Below are positions 1 through 6,023 of a DNA stretch of 6,474 nucleotides, in pieces (position 1 is the stretch's first letter; each line of letters opens with the position of its first letter). The notes under the pieces are model-generated. The model saw nothing but the letters and a program-made list of their open reading frames with translations, had not been told where the DNA came from and searched no databases. The position numbers and the translations under genes were made by a program. The stretch is from Microbacterium sp. (GTDB lineage: Bacteria > Actinomycetota > Actinomycetes > Actinomycetales > Microbacteriaceae), in contig DQHP01000034.1 in NCBI GenBank assembly GCA_003524435.1, positions 2,986 through 9,459 of the forward strand, given 5' to 3'.

Positions 1-275
1 GCACTGACGACCTGTCCGATGCGATTTCAGTGTTGGAAGACGCCAGCGCGATCGGCCACGGCGGCCTGCTGGCGTTTCTTGTGCGCCACGCTGTGGCGAC
101 CGCATCCCGAGACCTCGTCGCACTCGACGCGCTCGCACGCGAAGCTGAGACGCTCGGGATGCTGTCGACCGCCGCTGACGCCCGATCCTTGTTGGCTCGA
201 CCCGAACGCGCAGAGCCGGCCAATCGCGCGATGGTGCTGTGGACGCGTGGCGGAGTGACTACCCCTCCGATCTGA
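1..275 (+). CDS. C-terminal fragment of an unidentified alanine-rich helical protein (5' end outside window)
   Basis: Frame 3 is open from the first bases to a TGA at 273-275, giving the last 90 or so residues of a longer protein. The stretch is rich in Ala, Leu, Arg and Glu, with the heptad-like look of packed helices (for example ALAREAETLGML and AADARSLLARPE), and ends in GGVTTPPI. Third codon positions are strongly G/C, which favours this frame over the two overlapping ones. A GTG at 30 could be read as a start, but no SD precedes it and the frame stays open upstream, so a partial gene is more likely. The helical pattern resembles the region before the helix-turn-helix of large LuxR-type regulators, but no such domain follows, so I do not assign a function. 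Its 3' end overlaps the convergent lipoprotein gene by 17 bp. Confidence 0.6.
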   Translation, partial: TDDLSDAISVLEDASAIGHGGLLAFLVRHAVATASRDLVALDALAREAETLGMLSTAADARSLLARPERAEPANRAMVLWTRGGVTTPPI

Positions 276-786
276 TGATCGTGTACGAAACGCGGTTGCC
301 TTCGTCGTCGTCCCCAATGATGCCGACGCCGACACTGAGCGAATCGTCCTTCTTATACATCGCGCTGACCATCTCGCCCATATCGCTCCAGGCGATCTGT
401 TCCCAGCCAGCGAAATCGCCCTTCACCTGCGCGGTGAGCTCCTTCATGCTGCGCGAATCGCTCACGATCACCATCATGCCCTCGGCAACGACCACGCTCT
501 GAAGGACGTTCTGCGAGACGAGAGGGACTTCCGCCGGGAAGTCATCCGGCAGCTCGCCGAAGTTCACCTCGGTCTCGCCGCCGGTCACGCCTTCGATGAT
601 CTCTTCTGCCGTGTTTTGGGCAGTTTCTTCTGTGACGTTCTCGACGATTGCGTCGAGCGGATTGGCGAAGCATCCGGTCAACATCGCCGCGATGACGACG
701 GCGAGCGCACCTCCGGTGATGCGAACGGACGTGCGCGATTTTGTGGTCCCCAGCGGTTTTTGCGTCCCCAACGGTTTTTGCATCAT
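259..786 (-). CDS. putative lipoprotein, secreted and membrane-anchored, unknown function
   Basis: This 175-residue protein has a lipoprotein signal: a basic N-region (several Lys/Arg within the first 22 residues), a hydrophobic stretch GGALAVVIAAML, and a lipobox LTGC whose Cys is residue 39. It should be exported by Sec, lipidated on that Cys and held on the outer face of the cytoplasmic membrane. The mature part starts with an acidic, Thr/Glu-rich linker (about residues 45-75), then a compact alpha/beta domain ending in VSYTIIRSEG. I do not recognise the domain. The start was placed at the first ATG of an ATG-ATG pair at 786-781 because a GAGGGGG SD lies just upstream; the second ATG is equally possible. 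The 13-codon upstream extension to 825 lacks an SD. An 18-bp in-frame duplication encodes QKPLGT twice near the N-terminus. The stop lies inside the convergent gene, and the DUF5684 gene is divergent on the other side. Confidence 0.85.
   Translation of the reverse strand: MMQKPLGTQKPLGTTKSRTSVRITGGALAVVIAAMLTGCFANPLDAIVENVTEETAQNTAEEIIEGVTGGETEVNFGELPDDFPAEVPLVSQNVLQSVVVAEGMMVIVSDSRSMKELTAQVKGDFAGWEQIAWSDMGEMVSAMYKKDDSLSVGVGIIGDDDEGNRVSYTIIRSEG
746..781. repeat. 18-bp tandem duplication inside the lipoprotein gene
   Basis: Bases 746-763 and 764-781 are the same 18-bp unit with one difference (G753 versus A771). The duplication is in frame and makes the signal peptide N-region read QKPLGT-QKPLGT. 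It begins right after the start codons, so it lengthens the positively charged region without touching the hydrophobic core or lipobox. Confidence 0.9.
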
Positions 787-809
787 GTCCCCCTCGTTTT
801 CTCCCCAGG

Positions 810-838
810 ATGCTGAGTTCATCACTTCGCGCTCACAA
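810..838 (-). promoter_or_regulatory. possible promoter of the lipoprotein gene
   Basis: Read on the minus strand, TTGTGA (838-833) and CAGCAT (815-810) are separated by 17 bp and lie about 25 bp upstream of the start codon. The -35 matches consensus at 4 of 6 positions and the -10 at only 3 of 6. A minus-strand GTGAGC word (836-831) overlaps the -35. The match is weak, and in GC-rich DNA such pairs arise by chance. Confidence 0.25.
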
Positions 839-934
839 ACGGCTCACACTCGGGGGCTGTGCGTCGTATGGGCCGGATGGTCGCGTGAGCTGGATGGTCG
901 CGTGAGCTGTGCATCGCGTGAGCGGTCTGTGAGC
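831..934. promoter_or_regulatory. cluster of six GTGAGC words between divergent genes
   Basis: GTGAGC occurs on the minus strand at 831-836 and 842-847 and on the plus strand at 885-890, 902-907, 918-923 and 929-934. The two minus-strand copies are 11 bp apart, as are the last two plus-strand copies, which is close to one DNA helical turn. The cluster fills the space between the lipoprotein gene and the DUF5684 gene, where a shared regulator could bind. No regulator is identified. Part of the cluster is explained by the 17-bp tandem repeat at 875-908. Confidence 0.35.
875..908. repeat. perfect 17-bp tandem repeat, two copies
   Basis: Bases 875-891 and 892-908 are identical (GGATGGTCGCGTGAGCT). 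A degenerate third copy follows around 911-924 (gcatcgcgtgagcg). The repeat is intergenic, upstream of the DUF5684 gene. It could be slippage-prone filler or part of the regulatory region. Confidence 0.9.
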
Positions 935-992
935 GGTCCCTGGTTGCATGAGCGGACACAGCTCGTTTCGCGTCATCTCATAAGGGGAAAAG

Positions 993-1544
993 ATGGACAC
1001 TTACTCAGGCATTCTCGCCGCGTACATGGCCGCAATGGTCGGCATGGTCATCGTCGGCGTACTCGTTTACGTCGTCACCGCATTCTTCTTATCGAAGGTC
1101 TTCGCGAAAGCAGGCGTGCAAGGCACCTGGAAGGCGTGGGTGCCGGTCTACAACTTCATGATCTTCTTCAAGCTCGGCGACCTGAGTCCGTGGCTAGTTC
1201 TTTACTGCTTCGGCGGGTCGATCCTGCTCAGCTGGATCGGCATCGGCTTCATCTTCTCGCTCGCGTTGTTCGTCGGCGGCGGCGTGGCTGCGTATCGCAT
1301 CGGCATGAAGCTCGGCAAGGAAACCGGTTTCGTCGCGTTCTGGCTGATCCCCGTCGTGTGGCTGGGCATCGTCGCGTTCGGCAAGGAGCAGTGGAACACC
1401 GCGGTGGCTCCTGCGCAGTGGGCGAGCAATGCGTTCCTCGCTGATCGCACGGTGTGGGACGGTGTGCCGGTGCAGGCCTCGAGTGCGGTTCCGCCGATGG
1501 CGGGGCCCGTTGCGCCAGTCGCACCGGAGAACCCGGCCGTCTGA
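993..1544 (+). CDS. DUF5684-type small integral membrane protein
   Basis: This 183-residue protein begins with a hydrophobic helix (about residues 9-33). The segment FLSKVFAKAGVQGTWKAWVP (33-52) follows, then VYNFMIFFKLGDLSPW (53-68), two closely spaced hydrophobic segments (about 66-80 and 82-100), a basic turn YRIGMKLGKETGF (101-113) and a last helix (113-130). The order helix, 'F.KAG..GW.A.vPvYN...', paired helices, 'a..fGK..gF' is the pattern I associate with DUF5684 membrane proteins; their biochemical role is unknown to me. The tail from about residue 135 is Pro/Ala/Val-rich and probably disordered. The ATG at 993 is preceded by AAGGGGA at 983-989, which supports this start. It is divergent from the lipoprotein gene. 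The gene ahead on the same strand is separated from it by 204 bp that include a strong hairpin, so it is probably transcribed alone. Confidence 0.85.
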   Translation: MDTYSGILAAYMAAMVGMVIVGVLVYVVTAFFLSKVFAKAGVQGTWKAWVPVYNFMIFFKLGDLSPWLVLYCFGGSILLSWIGIGFIFSLALFVGGGVAAYRIGMKLGKETGFVAFWLIPVVWLGIVAFGKEQWNTAVAPAQWASNAFLADRTVWDGVPVQASSAVPPMAGPVAPVAPENPAV

Positions 1545-1624
1545 TGACTGGGCTGCGCATGCGCGGCGGCGCGGCAGCTGGAGACAGGGACCGATAACCA
1601 CGCCTCCACAAACAGCCCCCGTGA

Positions 1625-1670
1625 GCAGTCGCACCGTGATGCGGGATGCAGTCGCCCGGTGATGCGGGAT
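1625..1670. repeat. 23-bp tandem repeat, two copies
   Basis: Bases 1625-1647 and 1648-1670 match at 21 of 23 positions. The common core GTGATGCGGGATGC appears at 1636-1649 and 1659-1672. The second copy runs directly into the left arm of the hairpin at 1664-1717, so the arm start (gcgggatgc) is itself a repeated word. Confidence 0.85.
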
Positions 1671-1717
1671 GCTTTGTGTCGGTTGTGGTCACTCACAACC
1701 GACACAAAGTATCCCGC
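1664..1717. terminator. long hairpin with 24-bp arms; terminator-like or interspersed palindromic element
   Basis: The arms 1664-1687 and 1694-1717 are complementary at 23 of 24 positions, and the one exception (G1671 with T1710) would be a G-U pair in RNA. The loop is six bases (gtcact). Nothing T-rich follows, so this is not a classic rho-independent terminator, although in actinobacteria hairpins without a T-run may still end transcription. Its position 120 bp after the DUF5684 gene and 31 bp before the next start fits a transcript boundary. The near-perfect symmetry, and the repeat leading into it, would also fit a REP- or MITE-like element. Confidence 0.75.
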
Positions 1718-1736
1718 CTGATGTCGAGAGCTCCCG

Positions 1737-1751
1737 TACGGTGAATGTATG
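1737..1751 (+). promoter_or_regulatory. possible -10 box for a leaderless transcript
   Basis: TACGGT at 1737-1742 fits the TANNNT form of a -10 box and ends six bases before the ATG at 1749, which would put transcription start at the A of the start codon. No good SD precedes that ATG, consistent with leaderless translation, which is common in actinobacteria. No convincing -35 is seen at the right distance, so the call is tentative. Confidence 0.3.
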
Positions 1752-3125
1752 ACCCGATACCGCCTGCGCGTGACACTCGTCGGCAGCGAGCCCGAGATCT
1801 GGCGCACCTTCGACATCGACGGAAATCTGAAGATGCGGATGCTGCATCTCACGCTCCAGCTGATCATCGGGTGGCGCGAATCACACTTGCATGCGTTCAC
1901 GGATGCCGACCCGTTCACTCGCCCAACAGCGGATGCTCGTCGCTGGGAGTCTCCGGACTTCGAGGATGCAGAAGAAGGCACGCTCTCTGAAGAGGACTTC
2001 ACGGTCGGCGACGTCTTCGGTTCCGGCGGCCCGATCTGGTATGAGTACGACTTCGGGGATGGCTGGATACATCGGCTCGACGTCATCGACCAGCTGCCTA
2101 CCGAGTCGCATCTGACCGCAGTCGTGCTCGTCGACGGTGCGAATCGGGCTCCGTTCGAAGACTCCGGCGCATTGCACGGGTATTACGACAAGCTCGAGAT
2201 TGCGGCCGACCCGCAGCATCCGGAACACGAATCCATCACCGACTGGATCAACGCGACCGTCGGTCCCTGGGCTCCACGTGGGCCGGGGATGTTCGACCTC
2301 GTTGCGATGCAGAGCGAATTGAACCTGCTGTTCAACCCCGAAGAATCCGGCATGGCCGGCGACATGTCGGGGATCGTCAAGATCAAGGCACACCGCGGCC
2401 TCGGCGACATCGACGAGGCCTCTCCGATCGCGTCTTTCGCCTCTGAGCTTCCACCGCCCATCCGCTCAGAACTTCGCCAACATCTTGATCGCACTGGCAT
2501 GCTCGCTCCAGTCGTGGTCGATGTCGACACGGCTGCCCGAGTTATTCGGCCATTCGCCTGGCTGATGGAGACGGTCGGCGCGGACGGACTCGCACTCACC
2601 TCCGCCGGATGGATGCCGCCAGCCACCGTGCTCGCAGGCATGACCGAGCTCGGGTGGATCGACGACTGGATCGGCAAGGGCAACCGCGAAGACCTCACTC
2701 CACCGATGGCCAATCTGCGCGAAGCTGCGCAGCGGATGGGACTCGTGCGCGTGCAGAAGGGCCGGCTACTGCTGAGCGTCCATGCGAAGAAAGCACTGGG
2801 CGATCCGGTACGGCAACTGCGGCTCGTCGCCACCGGGCTTTATCGCAAGCTGAGCGATGCCGAAACGGACGCCGCAGTGCTCCACCTGCTCGCTATCGCC
2901 GACGGCACACCACCCGAAGAGCGTTGGCGCAGCGTCGCATTCGGACTGGAGATGTGCGGCTGGCGGTCCTCCTCCGGATGGCGTTTCACCGCGCAAGACA
3001 TCCGGCACGCGACGTTCCAGGTGCAGCGGGTGCTTAATATGCTCGGTGAAGGCGGCCGCCGCGCACGGCTCCGGGACGAGGAAGATCCGCTGCTTGCGGC
3101 GTTCGCACGCGCGGCGTTGCGGTAG
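1749..3125 (+). CDS. plasmid pRiA4b ORF-3-like protein
   Basis: This 458-residue protein has an N-terminal pRiA4b ORF-3-like domain (about residues 3-195). It contains the early strand with IWRTFDI (17-23), LHLTLQLIIGWRESHLHAF (32-50), YEYDFGDGWIHRLDV (98-112) and EDSGALHGYYDKLE (137-150), all landmarks of that family. The family has no settled biochemical role; some members sit on plasmids or are annotated as IS1096 passenger proteins. The C-terminal half (about 265-458) is a second conserved-looking region, with TSAGWMPPATVL (284-295), NREDLTPPMANLREAA (312-327) and GLVRVQKGRLLLS (331-343), as in actinobacterial long forms of the family. Family members often carry Cys near 'C..G.R..PPEDcGG'; here the segment is VDGANRAPFEDSGA with no Cys. 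The start is the only reasonable in-frame ATG, without an SD. No transposase lies nearby, so mobility is not indicated. Confidence 0.85.
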   Translation: MTRYRLRVTLVGSEPEIWRTFDIDGNLKMRMLHLTLQLIIGWRESHLHAFTDADPFTRPTADARRWESPDFEDAEEGTLSEEDFTVGDVFGSGGPIWYEYDFGDGWIHRLDVIDQLPTESHLTAVVLVDGANRAPFEDSGALHGYYDKLEIAADPQHPEHESITDWINATVGPWAPRGPGMFDLVAMQSELNLLFNPEESGMAGDMSGIVKIKAHRGLGDIDEASPIASFASELPPPIRSELRQHLDRTGMLAPVVVDVDTAARVIRPFAWLMETVGADGLALTSAGWMPPATVLAGMTELGWIDDWIGKGNREDLTPPMANLREAAQRMGLVRVQKGRLLLSVHAKKALGDPVRQLRLVATGLYRKLSDAETDAAVLHLLAIADGTPPEERWRSVAFGLEMCGWRSSSGWRFTAQDIRHATFQVQRVLNMLGEGGRRARLRDEEDPLLAAFARAALR

Positions 3126-3227
3126 CACGCGATCGGCCACTGTGGTGTGGTCTTGGCCTGCGCGCACCGCCTCCGCGCCAGCGGCGGGCTCAGAACCGGA
3201 AGCATCCGCCCCACTGGCGCACCCAAG

Positions 3228-3233
3228 TAGACT
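3228..3233 (+). promoter_or_regulatory. possible -10 box for purL
   Basis: TAGACT fits the TANNNT pattern and lies 42 bp before the GTG start of purL, which would give a short untranslated leader of roughly 35 bases. No matching -35 hexamer is seen. I see no purine riboswitch or clear operator in the 150-bp gap 3126-3275, and no strong terminator hairpin after the preceding gene. Confidence 0.3.
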
Positions 3234-3275
3234 GAACATGCCCCGCCAGACCTCTTCTCTTCACTTGGAGCGCGC

Positions 3276-5606
3276 GTGACCACCGCCCCCGCAGCATCCG
3301 CACGTCAGCACGTCCCCGACTCCGTCTCGAACGCGGTCGCTACGCCCGAGAAAGAGCAGCCCTACGCGGCGCTCGGCCTCAAGCCGGACGAGTACGAACG
3401 CATCAAAGAGATCCTCGGCCGCCGCCCCACTTCGGGCGAGCTCGCGATGTACTCGGTGATGTGGTCTGAGCACTGCTCCTACAAGTCGTCGAAGAACTAC
3501 CTGCGCCGCTTCGGTGAGAAGGTCTCTGACGAGATGAAGGAACGCCTCATGGTCGGCATGGGCCAGAACGCGGGAGTCGTCGACGTCGGCGAAGGCTGGG
3601 CCGTCACGTTCAAGGCCGAATCGCACAACCACCCGAGCTTTATCGAGCCTTTCCAGGGTGCGGCCACCGGTGTTGGCGGCATTGTCCGCGACATCATCTC
3701 GATGGGCGCACGCCCGGTTGCGGTGATGGACGCCCTGCGCTTCGGCGCAATCGATCACCCCGATACCGCACGCGTGGTGCACGGCGTCACCGCCGGTATC
3801 TCGTTCTACGGTAACTGCCTCGGCCTGCCGAACATCGGCGGCGAGACGGTCTTTGACTCGGTCTACCAGGCCAACCCGCTCGTCAACGCCCTGGCTGTGG
3901 GCGTCCTCCGCCACGAAGACCTCAAGCTCGCAAACGCCGAGGGCGTCGGAAACAAGGTTGTCCTCTTCGGTGCCCGCACAGGTGGCGACGGAATCGGCGG
4001 CGCCAGCATCCTGGCATCCGACTCCTTCGACGACGGCGGCCCCACCAAGCGCCCCGCCGTCCAGGTGGGCGACCCCTTCGCCGAGAAGGTGCTCATCGAG
4101 TGCTGCCTCGAGCTCTACCAGGGCGAACTCGTCGAGGCCATCCAAGACCTCGGCGCTGCCGGAATCTCGTGCGCAACCAGCGAACTCGCCGCAAACGGCA
4201 ACAGCGGCATGAAGGTCTCGCTCGACAACGTGCTGTTGCGTGACCCGTCACTGACTGCCGAAGAGATTCTCATGTCGGAGTCGCAGGAGCGGATGATGGC
4301 GATCGTCGCTCCTTCCAAGCTGGAAGCGTTCCTCGAGGTCGTGAAGAAGTGGGACGTCGAGACGTCCGTGCTCGGCGAGGTCACCGGCGATGGCCGCCTC
4401 GTCATCGACTGGCAGGGCGAGCGCATCGTCGACGTCGACCCTTCGACCGTCGCCGTTGATGGCCCGGTTTATGACCGTCCGGTGGCGTATCCGACATGGA
4501 TCGACGCGCTGCAGGCGGATGCTGCTGAGCTGCTGCCCCGCTCGTCAGAGCCCGCTGTTGTGAAGGAGCAGTTCCTCGCGCTACTCGGCTCGCCGAACCT
4601 CGCCGACACGAGCTGGATCACCAACCAATACGACTATTTCGTGCTCGGCAACACGGCCCTGTCGTTCCCCGATGATGCTGGCATGATCCGCGTTGACGAG
4701 GAGTCCGGACTGGGATTTGCGGTCTCCGTCGACGCCAACGGCCGCTACTGCCAGCTCGATCCCTACGCGGGCGCACAGTTGGCTCTCGCTGAGGCATACC
4801 GCAACGTCGCCGTCACCGGCGCGACGCCGACCGCGATCACCGACTGTCTGAACTTCGGATCCCCCGAGAACCCCGAGGTCATGTGGCAGTTCGGACAGAC
4901 CGTCGATGGTCTGGCGGACGGATGCTACGACCTGGGCGTACCTGTCACGGGCGGCAACGTCTCGTTCTACAACCAGACCGGTGACACTCCGATCCACCCG
5001 ACGCCCCTGGTGGGCGTGCTCGGAATTGTCGACGACGTTTCGCGCCGCATCCCTTCAGGATGGCAAGACGAGGGCCAGAACATCTACCTGCTCGGCACGA
5101 CCTCGACCGAGCTTTCGGGTTCGGCATGGGCTGAGACCGTTCACCAGCACCTCGGCGGGCTTCCCCCGAAGGTCGACCTCGCTGGCGAGAAACGCCTCGC
5201 CGGTCTCATCGGCGCCGCACGCGACGAGTGGCTGATCTCCTCGGCCCACGACCTGTCAGAGGGTGGCCTCGGCCAGGCCCTCGCCGAGGGCGTCATGCGC
5301 TTCGGCGTCGGGGCTCGCGTGTGGCTGACTGAGCTCATGGATCGCGACGGGGTGGACGCGGCATCCGCTCTCTTCTCGGAGTCGACGGGGCGCGTCATCG
5401 TGACCGTTCCTCGTGAGGATGACGTCAAGTTCCAGGGCCTGTGCGAAGGCCGCGGCTACCCGGTGCTGCGCATCGGCGTGACCGACACGGTTGCCGACCT
5501 TGAGGTGACGGGGCTGTTCACGGTTTCGGCATCCGAGTTGCGCTCTGTGTCGCAGGGCACACTTCCGGCCGCGTTCGGCCCGACCGTCTCGGAGCCTGTG
5601 GCGTGA
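3276..5606 (+). CDS. purL: phosphoribosylformylglycinamidine synthase subunit PurL
   Basis: PurL catalyses the fourth step of purine synthesis in the cytosol: formylglycinamide ribotide, ATP and ammonia from glutamine give FGAM. The 776 residues fit the small, multi-subunit PurL, which lacks the fused glutaminase and works with PurQ and PurS. Visible landmarks are MWSEHCSYKSSK (62-73, His66 matching the active-site His), ESHNHPS (115-121), GAATGVGGIVRDI (128-140) in the first nucleotide-binding half, GNCLGLPNIGGETVFD (179-194), AIQDLGAAGISCATSE (288-303), and in the second half TDCLNFGSPENPEVMWQF (522-539), VTGGNVSFYN (557-566) and SAHDLSEGGL (656-665). The order matches two repeated AIRS-like halves. 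A GTG start at 3276 has GGAG five bases upstream (3267-3270). The first 28 residues are a poorly conserved leader. The gene is complete, with all core motifs intact. Neither purQ nor purS is adjacent. Confidence 0.98.
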   Translation: MTTAPAASARQHVPDSVSNAVATPEKEQPYAALGLKPDEYERIKEILGRRPTSGELAMYSVMWSEHCSYKSSKNYLRRFGEKVSDEMKERLMVGMGQNAGVVDVGEGWAVTFKAESHNHPSFIEPFQGAATGVGGIVRDIISMGARPVAVMDALRFGAIDHPDTARVVHGVTAGISFYGNCLGLPNIGGETVFDSVYQANPLVNALAVGVLRHEDLKLANAEGVGNKVVLFGARTGGDGIGGASILASDSFDDGGPTKRPAVQVGDPFAEKVLIECCLELYQGELVEAIQDLGAAGISCATSELAANGNSGMKVSLDNVLLRDPSLTAEEILMSESQERMMAIVAPSKLEAFLEVVKKWDVETSVLGEVTGDGRLVIDWQGERIVDVDPSTVAVDGPVYDRPVAYPTWIDALQADAAELLPRSSEPAVVKEQFLALLGSPNLADTSWITNQYDYFVLGNTALSFPDDAGMIRVDEESGLGFAVSVDANGRYCQLDPYAGAQLALAEAYRNVAVTGATPTAITDCLNFGSPENPEVMWQFGQTVDGLADGCYDLGVPVTGGNVSFYNQTGDTPIHPTPLVGVLGIVDDVSRRIPSGWQDEGQNIYLLGTTSTELSGSAWAETVHQHLGGLPPKVDLAGEKRLAGLIGAARDEWLISSAHDLSEGGLGQALAEGVMRFGVGARVWLTELMDRDGVDAASALFSESTGRVIVTVPREDDVKFQGLCEGRGYPVLRIGVTDTVADLEVTGLFTVSASELRSVSQGTLPAAFGPTVSEPVA

Positions 5607-5724
5607 GGCTATTCCCGGCCTTCGCGCTGTCAAAATCTGCTCACGCTGCTGAAGTTTCGGGCGCGCGAGCGGGGATGAGCCGCGCGGACCAGGAGACAGC
5701 AGCGCGAAGCGCCAACGACGACCC

Positions 5725-5731
5725 AAGGAGG
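5725..5731 (+). promoter_or_regulatory. strong ribosome binding site of the small membrane protein gene
   Basis: AAGGAGG is a full match to the anti-SD complement and sits five bases before the ATG at 5737. It decides the start of a gene too short for usual ORF cut-offs. Confidence 0.85.
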
Positions 5732-5736
5732 CTCGG

Positions 5737-5913
5737 ATGAGTGACATCGAGCGACACGGTCAAACCGGCGCCACACCCGCCGCTGGCGAAGAAGACTATG
5801 GCCGCCTCGGCGAACGCCGCACCCGGCGCATGCGCGTCATCGCCTGGGTGACTATCGTGTCGCTGATCCTCATCGGCGGCGGCTCGACCGTGCTGTCGCT
5901 GCTGTTCGGGTAG
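5737..5913 (+). CDS. 58-residue single-span membrane protein, unknown function
   Basis: The reading frame from the ATG at 5737 to the TAG at 5911 encodes 58 residues. It opens with a polar, acidic part (MSDIERHGQT to EEDYGRL, residues 1-24), continues with a very basic patch GERRTRRMR (25-33), and ends in one hydrophobic helix (about residues 34-57, VIAWVTIVSLILIGGGSTVL). By the positive-inside rule the N-terminus should face the cytoplasm and the helix should anchor it in the membrane. The full AAGGAGG SD is strong evidence that it is translated. It follows purL by 130 bp on the same strand and may share its transcript, since no clear terminator lies between. I do not recognise a family. A role as a small regulatory or structural membrane peptide is possible but cannot be shown from the sequence. 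Confidence 0.75.
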   Translation: MSDIERHGQTGATPAAGEEDYGRLGERRTRRMRVIAWVTIVSLILIGGGSTVLSLLFG

Positions 5914-5927
5914 GGCGTACGCCAGGC

Positions 5928-6009
5928 CCGACCTCCCGGACAATTCCGGTACACGTGTCGGATCATCGTTTTGTACCGACCTCCCGGACAACTCCGGTAC
6001 ACCTGTCGG
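5928..6009. repeat. 34-bp direct repeat, two copies
   Basis: Bases 5928-5961 and 5976-6009 match at 32 of 34 positions (differences at 5944/5992 and 5955/6003), with a 48-bp period. Each copy contains a small hairpin made of CCGGA and TCCGG, four bases apart. In the second copy an outer pair, ACCGAC (5975-5980) and GTCGGT (6005-6010), encloses it. A shorter related copy, cggaacacttgtcggt, follows at 6015-6030. The repeats lie in the spacer between the small membrane protein gene and the ArsR gene. Confidence 0.9.
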
Positions 6010-6023
6010 TCGATCGGAACACT

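Noticed and set aside
596..1444. Long plus-strand open frame of 282 codons across the lipoprotein gene and the DUF5684 gene
   Set aside because: It runs antisense to the lipoprotein gene and out of frame with the membrane protein. Its product is an Arg/His-rich low-complexity chain typical of an off-frame reading of GC-rich DNA.
1555..1564. 10-bp palindrome GCGCATGCGC just after the DUF5684 gene
   Set aside because: Short self-complementary words of alternating GC are frequent in DNA of this composition; there is no loop, T-run or second site to suggest a function.
1202..2086. Long minus-strand open frame of 294 codons
   Set aside because: It lies opposite two well-supported genes and the hairpin between them, has no SD or recognisable domain, and shows Ser/Arg/Pro-rich shadow composition.
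1749..3125. Mobile element call based on the IS1096 passenger name often given to this family
   Set aside because: No transposase, terminal inverted repeat pair or target duplication flanks the gene, and its base composition matches the neighbours.
3261..4145. Minus-strand open frame of 294 codons opposite the start of purL
   Set aside because: PurL on the other strand carries every expected motif; the antisense frame is an Asp/Val/Ala-rich mirror of its codon usage.
5621..5708. Possible terminator after purL formed by ttcgcgctgtc and gacagcagcgcgaa
   Set aside because: The arms pair only with a three-base insertion, are about 64 bp apart, and no T-run follows. This is too weak to call a terminator.
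5641..5991. Minus-strand open frame of 116 codons between purL and the ArsR gene
   Set aside because: It covers the small membrane protein gene, which has a perfect SD and membrane helix, and part of the repeat array; the antisense product shows no domain or ribosome binding site.
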